From NCBI GenBank assembly GCA_902493835.1, contig CABURG010000125.1:1-5195 (forward strand): a stretch of 5,195 nt of DNA, given 5' to 3'. Source of the DNA: an uncultured Collinsella sp. Its GTDB lineage: Bacteria; Actinomycetota; Coriobacteriia; Coriobacteriales; Coriobacteriaceae. Both the position numbers and the translations under genes were made by a program. Below are positions 1 to 5,195 of this stretch, in pieces (position 1 is the stretch's first letter; every line of letters starts with the position of its first letter). The notes beneath the pieces are model-generated. The model saw only the letters and a program-made list of their open reading frames with translations. It did no database searches and was not told the DNA's origin.

Positions 1-1097
1 GCGATAAGGTCCGCGCACGTTTGATGAAGCAGGTTCTTCTTCACGCAACGAGCGACGACGCCGTCAAGTGGGAGAAGAACATCGCCGAGACGCTGCTTCC
101 GCCCCAGGAGGGTTACGATGACCGCAACTGGCGCGATCCCTTTGTGCTTTGGGATGAGGAGAACGAAGAGTACATGCTCATCCTCGGCACGCGTGTGGGC
201 GAGGACAAGCGTCTGATGACCGGCCGCCTGGTCAAGTTCACCTCCAAGGATCTGACCAACTGGGAGTTCCAGGGCGACTGGTGGAACCCGGGCCTGTACA
301 CCATGTTTGAGATGCCTGATCTCTTTAAGATGGGCGACTGGTGGTACCTCGTCTTTTCCGAGTACAGCGACGGCAACAAGACCCGTTACCGCATGTCCAA
401 GTCCATCAACGGTCCTTGGATTACCCCCGCTGACGACTCCTTCGACGGCCGCGCGTACTACGCCGCTCGCACCGCATTCGATGGCGAGCGTCGCGTTCTC
501 TTTGGTTGGGTTCCTACGCGTGACGAGGGCGGCGACCCCAGCTCTTACCTGTGGGGTGGCACTTTTATGCCCCTCGAGATCGTTCAGCGTGCCGACGGAA
601 CGCTCGGCACCAAGCTTCCCGAGAGCATGCTCGGCGCCTTTGGCGAGGGCAAGGCTGTCGAAGCCTTCGAGCTCTCCTGCGAGTCGGGCAAGGTCGAGCA
701 GGTTTTGTCTGCAGACGCCGGCTCCACCTACTTGCTCGATACCGACATTGAGCTCGGCGGTAACGCTGCCGGCTTCTCGGTCAAGTTCGCCGAGGACGCC
801 GAGACCGGTCTTGCCTATGAGTTCCGCGCCAACCTGCGCGAGGGCAAGCTCGAGTTCACGCCGGCTCCCCAGTACCCGTGGTTCCAGGTCAACAACATGG
901 GCCTCGAGCGTCCGTTGTTCTTTAAGGGCGAGGGCACTCACCATGTGCGTCTGGTCGTCGACGACGACATCGCGACCATCTTTGTCAATGATGTTGCGCT
1001 CAACGCTCGCTTCTGCAACAAGCAGGGCCAGGGTGTGGCGCTTACCGTCACCGACGGTGCGCTCAAGTGCGCAAACGCAACGATCGCGTCTCTGTAG
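1..1097 (+). CDS. GH32 beta-fructosidase-like enzyme, Aec43/FosGH2-like branch (5' end missing)
   Basis: The frame is open from base 3 to the left edge, so TTG 21 and ATG 24 are internal codons and not the start. About 364 residues are visible; the missing N-terminus (roughly 110-120 residues for this family) would carry the first beta-propeller blade with the catalytic nucleophile Asp. Seen here: the HATSDD blade motif (42-59), the transition-state-stabiliser motif WRDPF (Asp at 135-137), and the acid/base motif as FEMPDLF (Glu at 309-311), where most GH32 enzymes have ECPD. FGWVPT and YLWGG follow, then a C-terminal beta-sandwich from about base 630 ending in the typical IATIFVND strand. 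From memory, the run EMPDLFKMGDWWYLVFSEYS and the later DGRAYYAART resemble the E. coli Aec43/FosGH2-like GH32 group linked to short fructo-oligosaccharide use. It probably hydrolyses a beta-fructoside. Cell location cannot be judged without the N-terminus. It ends 45 bases before the PTS permease, so co-transcription is likely. GH32 membership is secure; subgroup and substrate are inferred. Confidence -1.
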   Translation, partial: DKVRARLMKQVLLHATSDDAVKWEKNIAETLLPPQEGYDDRNWRDPFVLWDEENEEYMLILGTRVGEDKRLMTGRLVKFTSKDLTNWEFQGDWWNPGLYTMFEMPDLFKMGDWWYLVFSEYSDGNKTRYRMSKSINGPWITPADDSFDGRAYYAARTAFDGERRVLFGWVPTRDEGGDPSSYLWGGTFMPLEIVQRADGTLGTKLPESMLGAFGEGKAVEAFELSCESGKVEQVLSADAGSTYLLDTDIELGGNAAGFSVKFAEDAETGLAYEFRANLREGKLEFTPAPQYPWFQVNNMGLERPLFFKGEGTHHVRLVVDDDIATIFVNDVALNARFCNKQGQGVALTVTDGALKCANATIASL

Positions 1098-1125
1098 CGG
1101 CAACGAACCGTTTTATGATTTAGAA

Positions 1126-1140
1126 AAGGAATGGAGAGGA
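1126..1140 (+). promoter_or_regulatory. Ribosome binding site deciding the permease start
   Basis: The purine-rich stretch AAGGAATGGAGAGGA contains GGAG at 1133-1136, six bases before ATG 1143. The alternative upstream ATG at 1131 lies inside this stretch, with AAGGA directly abutting it and no spacer, so it could not be used efficiently. The site therefore favours ATG 1143, which also gives the usual IIB beginning MDYKAVSQQVVDNVGG. Confidence -1.
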
Positions 1141-1142
1141 AC

Positions 1143-2594
1143 ATGGACTACAAGGCAGTGTCCCAGCAAGTCGTCGACAACGTCGGCGGACTGGAGAACA
1201 TCGAGGGCGCCACGCATTGCGTGACCCGTCTGCGTCTGGTGCTCAAGGATACGAGCAAATACAACAAGGCCGAGCTCGAGAACATCGATGGCGTCAAGGG
1301 CGTGCTGTACAACAGCGGCCAGCTCATGATTATCTTCGGTACCGGTACCGTCAACAAGGTTTACGATGAGTTTATGGCTCTGACGGGCGTTAAGGAGATC
1401 AGCGCTTCCGAGGTCAAGGGCGCCGAGGCGGACAAGAAGGGCAAGTTCTTCTCGGTCCTCAAGGTATTCTCGGACATCTTTATCCCCATCATTCCCGCCT
1501 TCGTCGGCGCTGCAATCATCATCGGCCTTAAGTCGCTGATCGTTGCCAACGGCCTCTTTGGCATGGAAGGCAGCCTCGCCGATCACAGCGAGTTCCTCAA
1601 GAACCTCGCAAGCTTCTTTGCCATTATCGCCACCACGTTCGACTACCTGCCTGTCCTGGTTATGTACAGCGCGGTCAAGCGTTTTGGCGGTAACCCGATC
1701 CTGGGCATCCTCGTCGGTATCGTCATGGTTCACCCGAGCCTTATGAACCGCAACACGTTCGTTATGGACCCGACGGGTGCTGAGTACTGGAACTTTGGTC
1801 CGCTATCCATTCCCATGGTTGCTTTCCAGGGCGGTGTGTTCCCCGCAATCCTGACTGCCTGGTTTATGGCCAAGGTCGAGAAGATTGCCCAGAAGTACAT
1901 CCCCGAGGTCGTTTCGTTCGTCTTTGTTCCGACCGTTACCCTGATTCTTGCTAACGTTGCCCTGTTCACCGTGTTCGGCCCGCTCGGCAACCTGATCGGC
2001 GATGTCCTCGCAGGCGTAATCGATATCCTGTACAACAGGATGGGCGTCTTTGGTGCCTTTGTCTTCGCCGCGTTCCTGCAGCCGCTCGTCGTTACCGGTA
2101 CGCATCAGTTCATCCAGGGTATCGAGGCCAACCTCGTTGCCACGACCGGCTTCAACTACATCCAGGCCATCTGGTCGGTTTCCATCATCGCCCAGGGCGG
2201 CGGCGCCATCGGCATGTACCTCATTCACAAGAAGCATTCCAAAGAGCGCAACATTTGCATGTCGTCCTTTATCCCGACGCTGGTCGGTATCTCCGAGCCT
2301 GCTATCTTCGCTGCAAACATGCGCTACTCGATTATTCCGTTCATCTGCGCATGCATCGGTGCAGGCTGCGGCGGTGCTTTCGTGAAACTCTTTGAGGTGC
2401 GCGCTATCGGTCAGGGTCTGACCGGCGTTCTCGGCCTGCTTATCGTCACGCCCGAGACCCTCGTGTGGTATGTGGCTGGCAATCTCATCGCCTTTATCGT
2501 GCCAATCGTCTTGATCTTTGCCTACAACAAGGCAAAGGGCGTGCCGACCACCGATGAAGAGGGCGCTGGCGCTGGCTTCGACGTTAGCTTCTAG
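1143..2594 (+). CDS. scrA: PTS sucrose-type transporter, EIIBC component
   Basis: Inner-membrane phosphotransferase permease of the glucose-sucrose superfamily, sucrose branch (ScrA/SacP type), 483 residues. It imports sucrose and releases it inside as sucrose 6-phosphate. Residues 1 to about 80 are the IIB domain; the phosphorylated cysteine is Cys26 in THCVTRLRL (codon 1218-1220). A charged linker (about 84-101, SASEVKGAEADKKGK) leads to the IIC membrane domain, made of hydrophobic segments from about residue 105 to 465. IIC hallmarks are FDYLPVLV, RFGGNPILGI, VVTGTHQFIQGIE (about 316-328, matching the VTGMHHTFQA region of sucrose permeases) and GISEPAIF (382-389, Glu385). The protein ends soon after the last membrane segment in a short acidic tail and has no IIA domain, so it must borrow a IIA protein. 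The start at 1143 is chosen over ATG 1131 on ribosome-binding-site spacing. The gene sits between two GH32 genes. Family assignment is very sure; sucrose as main substrate is likely, and kestose-type oligosaccharides are possible. Confidence -1.
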   Translation: MDYKAVSQQVVDNVGGLENIEGATHCVTRLRLVLKDTSKYNKAELENIDGVKGVLYNSGQLMIIFGTGTVNKVYDEFMALTGVKEISASEVKGAEADKKGKFFSVLKVFSDIFIPIIPAFVGAAIIIGLKSLIVANGLFGMEGSLADHSEFLKNLASFFAIIATTFDYLPVLVMYSAVKRFGGNPILGILVGIVMVHPSLMNRNTFVMDPTGAEYWNFGPLSIPMVAFQGGVFPAILTAWFMAKVEKIAQKYIPEVVSFVFVPTVTLILANVALFTVFGPLGNLIGDVLAGVIDILYNRMGVFGAFVFAAFLQPLVVTGTHQFIQGIEANLVATTGFNYIQAIWSVSIIAQGGGAIGMYLIHKKHSKERNICMSSFIPTLVGISEPAIFAANMRYSIIPFICACIGAGCGGAFVKLFEVRAIGQGLTGVLGLLIVTPETLVWYVAGNLIAFIVPIVLIFAYNKAKGVPTTDEEGAGAGFDVSF

Positions 2595-2624
2595 TTGAGC
2601 CGTTCAGTGTAATCTGAGGATAAG
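2595..2624 (+). promoter_or_regulatory. Possible promoter for scrB
   Basis: TTGAGC (2595-2600; four of six match TTGACA) and GATAAG (2619-2624; four of six match TATAAT) are separated by 18 bases, in the short gap directly after the permease stop codon. A start site near 2631 would place the long hairpin at the very 5' end of the scrB transcript. TGTAAT at 2608-2613 is a better -10 match but lacks a good -35. The consensus match is modest, so this is only a candidate. Confidence -1.
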
Positions 2625-2630
2625 TCCATT

Positions 2631-2674
2631 TGGGGAAGGGCGTTCGACTCGTGTGAGTCGAGCGTCCTTCCCCA
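2631..2674 (+). terminator. Strong 20-bp hairpin between scrA and scrB (terminator or leader stem-loop)
   Basis: The arms 2631-2650 and 2655-2674 pair over all 20 positions around the four-base loop GTGT, with two G-U wobbles (G2640-U2665, U2643-G2662). On the other strand these wobbles become A-C mismatches, so the structure is shaped for + strand RNA. It is followed by TAGACGAG and not by a run of T, so it is not a textbook intrinsic terminator. It begins 37 bases after the permease stop and ends 21 bases before the scrB ATG. It may attenuate read-through into scrB, protect the 3' end of the upstream message, or form a 5' stem if a promoter lies at 2595-2624. The hairpin itself is certain on paper; its role is inferred. 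Confidence -1.
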
Positions 2675-2695
2675 TAGACGAGAAAGTCAACGGCG

Positions 2696-4138
2696 ATGTT
2701 TAATCAAAAAAATAAGGTGACACGCGCGGACTATGAGCAGTGGCGTGCCGGACAGGATGAGACGGCGGGTCGCATCGCGTCCGACCCCGATAGGCTCCTG
2801 TTCCATGTGGAGCCTGAGCTTGGCTGGCTCAACGACCCCAACGGTTTGGTTCAGATTGGTGATACGTATCACATCTATCATCAATACGATCCGTTCGATG
2901 CTGCGCATGGCGGTCCAGTGCTTTGGAACCATCTGACGACAAAGGATTTTGTGACGTACGAGAATCGCGGCCTCGCGCTGTTCCCCGATTCCGATTTGGA
3001 TTCGAACGGAGCGTATTCTGGTTCTGCCTTTGTACGTGATGGCAAGATTCACTACTTCTATACCGGCAACGTCAAGCATTTTGATCGCGATGATTACGAC
3101 TACGTGTTGACGGGTCGTGAGCAAAACCAGATTCATATGGTTGCGGAGAACCCCGACGAATTGGGCGAGAAGCGCATAGCTGTTGGACCGGTCGATTACC
3201 CCGACGATATCGGTACGCACGTGCGCGACCCCAAGATCCTTGAGCACGATGGTATCTACTACATGGTTCTGGGCGCTCGTACGAAAGACGACCGTGGCTG
3301 CGTGCTTGTCTATACCTCGCGCAATCTTGAGGACTGGAGCTATGCGACGCGCATTGAGTTGGGCGAGAAGTTTGGCTTTATGTGGGAGTGCCCCGATCTG
3401 TTTGAGCTCGATGGCGAGCTTATTCTCGTTTGCTGTCCGCAGGGTGTGCCTGCCGATGGTTGGCGTTACCGCAATCCGCATCAGTGCGTGTGGTTCCCCA
3501 TCGAGGCCGATTGGGAGGCGCCGAGCTTTAAAATCGTCGGGCAGGGCATGCCCCCGATGGTCGATGCCGGTTTTGATTTCTATGCTCCGCAGTCCTTTGA
3601 GGATGCTGCAGGCCGGCGATTGATGATCGGATGGTCGGGTTGCCCCGATGCGACGGCGGAAAACCCGACGGTGGCGCGCGGGTGGCAGTGCGCGTTGACG
3701 GTGCCGCGAGAGCTGAGCATGCGCGATGGTAAGCTCTGCCAGCAGCCGGCGCACGAGATTGAGAGGATGCGCGGCGGCTGCGTTCGTGCTGTAGGCGGAG
3801 AGACCGTCGAGGAGCCGGGCCGCCTGTTTGATCTTGTGGTTTCCTGTGAGGGCGCCAAGATGGTCGAGCTCGAAATCCGCAAGGGTGTCTTTGTGCGTTA
3901 TGCGGAGGGGATGCTTACCCTCGATATGGGTAATGAAGGCTATGGGCGAGACCGGAGGTCGATTGAGCTCAGCGAGCTTCGCGACCTGCGCGTGCTTTCG
4001 GACACTACGATGGTCGAGATTTTTGCCAACGGCGGCGAGGCAGCACTTACGAGCCGTACCTATTCGCCGGCGGTTTCGGCGATGGAGCTGCACGCCGAGG
4101 GTGCGGCATCGATGAATTTCTACCGCCTCGTGCATTAA
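2696..4138 (+). CDS. scrB: Sucrose-6-phosphate hydrolase (GH32)
   Basis: Cytoplasmic invertase-type enzyme of 480 residues, the usual ScrB length. It cleaves sucrose 6-phosphate delivered by the PTS into glucose 6-phosphate and fructose. All three GH32 catalytic motifs are intact: WLNDPNG with nucleophile Asp47 (codon 2834-2836), VRDPK with Asp178 (3227-3229) and WECPD with acid/base Glu231 (3386-3388). FYAPQSF (295-301) and IGWSG (about 313-317) are further family motifs. The five-bladed propeller spans roughly residues 33-340, and the C-terminal beta-sandwich follows, with TTMVEIFANGG near the end. No signal peptide is seen; the N-terminus is hydrophilic (MFNQKNKVTRADYEQW), as expected for an intracellular enzyme. 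ATG 2696 has only a weak ribosome site (GAGAAAG, 2680-2686); no other ATG precedes the catalytic core. Codon use looks slightly less selected than in the two upstream genes, with more TTG and GAT. The neighbouring sucrose PTS supports the phosphate-sugar specificity; sequence alone cannot fully exclude a plain beta-fructofuranosidase. Confidence -1.
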   Translation: MFNQKNKVTRADYEQWRAGQDETAGRIASDPDRLLFHVEPELGWLNDPNGLVQIGDTYHIYHQYDPFDAAHGGPVLWNHLTTKDFVTYENRGLALFPDSDLDSNGAYSGSAFVRDGKIHYFYTGNVKHFDRDDYDYVLTGREQNQIHMVAENPDELGEKRIAVGPVDYPDDIGTHVRDPKILEHDGIYYMVLGARTKDDRGCVLVYTSRNLEDWSYATRIELGEKFGFMWECPDLFELDGELILVCCPQGVPADGWRYRNPHQCVWFPIEADWEAPSFKIVGQGMPPMVDAGFDFYAPQSFEDAAGRRLMIGWSGCPDATAENPTVARGWQCALTVPRELSMRDGKLCQQPAHEIERMRGGCVRAVGGETVEEPGRLFDLVVSCEGAKMVELEIRKGVFVRYAEGMLTLDMGNEGYGRDRRSIELSELRDLRVLSDTTMVEIFANGGEAALTSRTYSPAVSAMELHAEGAASMNFYRLVH

Positions 4139-4245
4139 CCGTGCGTGGAGCACGATTGGATTTGCTGGACGGAATGTGTCGCAGTTGTCGCGGCCAACTA
4201 CCGCTTACCGCATATAGCGACCGTTTGCGGAATAAGTAACCCTCC

Positions 4246-4274
4246 TTAATAAACCGTGTGGAATCCTAGATAAG
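4246..4274 (+). promoter_or_regulatory. Weak candidate promoter for the DegV gene
   Basis: TTAATA (4246-4251) and GATAAG (4269-4274) are spaced by 17 bases; each matches the sigma-70-type consensus at four of six positions. The same GATAAG hexamer occurs in the candidate scrB promoter. Transcription would begin near 4281, just ahead of the long hairpin. This is the best pair I can see in the gap, but it is a low-confidence call. Confidence -1.
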
Positions 4275-4288
4275 CACGGAGTTTTCCA

Positions 4289-4331
4289 GGGAGACGCTGT
4301 CCTTTGTTGTGTGCAAGGGGCGGCGTCTCTT
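4289..4331 (+). terminator. Long wobble-rich hairpin with short T run, terminator-like
   Basis: GAGACGC (4291-4297) pairs with GCGTCTC (4323-4329), and the pairing continues inward without a break through TGT/GCG and CCTTTG/CAAGGG to the loop TTGTGTG (4307-4313). This gives 16 consecutive pairs, three of them G-U, plus two outer G-U pairs at 4289-4290. TTT follows at 4330-4332. Wobbles pair only in + strand RNA. It could end the scrB transcript about 150 bases after the stop codon, or act as an attenuator in the DegV leader, since 83 bases separate it from ATG 4415. Confidence -1.
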
Positions 4332-4349
4332 TGGCGCTTGGACGCCGTT
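4319..4349 (+). promoter_or_regulatory. Alternative hairpin overlapping the terminator-like stem
   Basis: CGGCGTC (4321-4327) pairs perfectly with GACGCCG (4341-4347), with two extra G-U pairs outside. It uses the same bases, 4323-4327, that form the 3' arm of the 4289-4331 hairpin, so the two structures exclude each other. That geometry resembles an antiterminator/terminator switch, but GC-rich DNA gives such matches by chance and the 12-base loop is not compact, so a role is speculative. Confidence -1.
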
Positions 4350-4414
4350 GTGCAACAGTGCGGCGGCGCGTGCCATGTATTGAAAAGCCAATGTCGAGAT
4401 GGGTCGTGATAATA

Positions 4415-5195
4415 ATGGGCAAGTACGTAATCGTGGTTGAGTCTGGGTCGGATGTGACGCCGGAGCTCTGCGAGCGCTACGGCATCGTGCGCGTGCCCAT
4501 GCATGTCACGATTGGTGACGAGACCGTCGAGGACGGCTCGATCGATCCGCTCGAGATTTATTCGCGCTGCAACGAGTTTGGCGTGATGCCCAAGACCAGC
4601 GGCTGCGCGCCTGCGGATTTTGCTCACGTGTACGACCGCATTCACGCTGAGCAGCCCGATGCGACTATTCTGCATCTCGCGTATTCCGAGGCCACGACCT
4701 GTTCGCATCAGTCCTCGAAGATCGCCGCCAAGGGTCGCGACTACGTGTTCTCTATGGACACGCGCTTTGTCTCGGTAGGCCAGTCGCTCGTTGTCGTCGA
4801 GACCGCCAAATACATCGAGGCTCACCCCGATGCCACCGTCGACGAGATCTTTGCATTTACGAATTCTGTCATGGACCGCGTGCTGCTGGGCTTTGTTCCT
4901 ACCGATCTTGCCTTTCTTAAGGCGGGCGGTCGCTTGTCCAACGTCGCATTCCTTGGCGCCCATCTGCTCAAGATTAAGCCCTGCATTGAGGTGACGGGCG
5001 GCAAGTTCGTGGCGACCAAGAAGTTCCGCGGCTCTATGCTCAAGTGCGCCCGCGCCTTTATTGACCACATGGTTGCGAAGGGCGAGATTGACTACTCGCA
5101 CATTGGCCTGGCGTATTCGGTGGGCCTTTCCCAGGAGCTGCGCGATGACATGGAAGTCTATGCGCATGACCTGGGCTTTAAGGACGTTACCTGGA
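4415..5195 (+). CDS. DegV family (FakB-like fatty-acid-binding) protein, 3' end cut by window
   Basis: About 260 residues are visible and the frame is open to the right edge; the family is usually 280-290 long, so only the last few dozen residues should be missing. DegV/FakB proteins bind a fatty acid and present it to a FakA-type kinase in the cytoplasm. Seen here: an N-terminal strand and loop VIVVESGSD (5-13), PKTSG (59-63) with the ligand-contact Thr61, AYSEATTCSHQSS (89-101) where most members have a SSGLSGTYQSA-like motif, MDTRFVSVGQSLVV (114-127), and FLKAGGRLS (167-175) followed by LLKIKP (184-189), which are typical of the second domain. ATG 4415 is chosen because the family begins only a few residues before the first strand. 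ATG 4391 is in frame and would add MSRWVVII; GTG 4406 is also possible, and no candidate has a strong ribosome site. No link to the sugar genes is evident. Family membership is firm; ligand binding is inferred and the altered motifs add doubt. Confidence -1.
   Translation, partial: MGKYVIVVESGSDVTPELCERYGIVRVPMHVTIGDETVEDGSIDPLEIYSRCNEFGVMPKTSGCAPADFAHVYDRIHAEQPDATILHLAYSEATTCSHQSSKIAAKGRDYVFSMDTRFVSVGQSLVVVETAKYIEAHPDATVDEIFAFTNSVMDRVLLGFVPTDLAFLKAGGRLSNVAFLGAHLLKIKPCIEVTGGKFVATKKFRGSMLKCARAFIDHMVAKGEIDYSHIGLAYSVGLSQELRDDMEVYAHDLGFKDVTW

Larger units (their letters stand above)
4139..4414 (+). other. Non-coding gap between scrB and the DegV gene
   Basis: This stretch of 276 bases has no credible gene on either strand. 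It starts with a weak five-pair hairpin (CGTGC 4140-4144 with GCACG 4150-4154). A CCTCCTT sequence lies at 4241-4247, which on the opposite strand reads as a perfect AAGGAGG ribosome site with no ORF behind it. The two overlapping hairpins listed separately follow at 4289-4349. The rest shows nothing I can name. It probably holds the end of the scrB message and the promoter and leader of the DegV gene. Confidence -1.

Noticed and set aside
21..26. TTG 21 or ATG 24 as the true start of the first GH32 gene
   Set aside because: The frame continues open to the left edge with residues DKVRAR, and starting here would remove the part of the GH32 propeller with the nucleophile. There is also no ribosome site.
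1131..1142. ATG 1131 as the start of the permease
   Set aside because: It overlaps the ribosome binding site of ATG 1143 and would add MERN, which is atypical before the IIB domain.
307..1224. A 305-codon + strand frame overlapping the first GH32 gene and the permease start
   Set aside because: The product is rich in Ser, Arg, Pro and Thr, typical of a +1 shadow frame. The GH32 frame has the conserved motifs. It also crosses two real genes.
2641..2670. A GTTCGACTC sequence that looks like a tRNA T-arm
   Set aside because: It is part of the 20-bp hairpin, and no acceptor, D or anticodon arm can be found around it.
2687..4153. A 488-codon open frame on the minus strand covering the whole of scrB, longer than scrB itself
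   Set aside because: It is the mirror of scrB, which carries all GH32 catalytic motifs. The antisense translation is a run of Ile, Arg, His and Leu with no recognisable domain and no good ribosome site; open antisense frames are common in GC-biased genes.
4140..4154. Small hairpin CGTGC/GCACG right after the scrB stop as a terminator
   Set aside because: Only five pairs with a five-base loop and no T run; too weak to claim.
4254..4279. Inverted repeat CCGTG/CACGG just before the DegV leader hairpin, as an operator or terminator
   Set aside because: Five pairs with a 16-base gap, easily expected by chance; no match to a known LacI-type or other sugar-regulator operator that I can recognise.
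4205..5167. A 320-codon open frame on the minus strand over the DegV gene and the gap
   Set aside because: It is antisense to a gene with clear DegV family motifs, and its product shows no domain. Its tail simply runs through the non-coding gap.

Overview
The window is a GC-rich bacterial segment with four genes, all on the + strand. Three of them form a sucrose / short fructo-oligosaccharide utilisation cluster, and the fourth is a DegV-family protein cut off by the right edge. The base composition, codon choice (AAG, CTC/CTG, GAG, GGC preferred), a PTS-based sugar locus and a DegV gene together fit a gut actinobacterium of the Coriobacteriia (Collinsella/Olsenella type). That placement is an inference from style and remembered family members, not from a database search.

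Layout. 1-1097: the 3' part of a glycoside hydrolase family 32 (GH32) gene that resembles the E. coli Aec43/FosGH2-like branch; its N-terminus lies left of the window. 1143-2594: a sucrose-type PTS permease with domain order IIB-IIC and no IIA domain, 45 bases after the first gene and almost certainly in the same operon. 2595-2695: a short spacer with a 20-bp hairpin (2631-2674) and a possible promoter. 2696-4138: a complete second GH32 enzyme of the sucrose-6-phosphate hydrolase (ScrB) type. 4139-4414: a 276-base non-coding gap holding a second long wobble-rich hairpin (4289-4331) and an overlapping alternative hairpin. 4415-5195: a DegV-family gene, about 260 codons visible, running off the right edge.

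How the genes work together. The permease should import sucrose (and perhaps short fructo-oligosaccharides) while phosphorylating it, taking phosphate from a IIA protein encoded elsewhere. ScrB would then split the intracellular sucrose 6-phosphate into glucose 6-phosphate and fructose. The first GH32 gene, from a different branch, would broaden the range to other fructosides. The DegV protein (fatty-acid binding, FakB-like) has no evident link to sugar use and probably starts a separate transcription unit.

I found no RNA gene, CRISPR array, insertion sequence, integrase or attachment site. The long antisense ORFs are shadows of the real genes. Nothing here looks like a wholly new system. The points most worth a second look are the two unlike GH32 enzymes around one PTS permease, the hairpin just ahead of scrB, the alternative RNA hairpins ahead of the DegV gene, and the unusual ligand-pocket motifs of that DegV protein.
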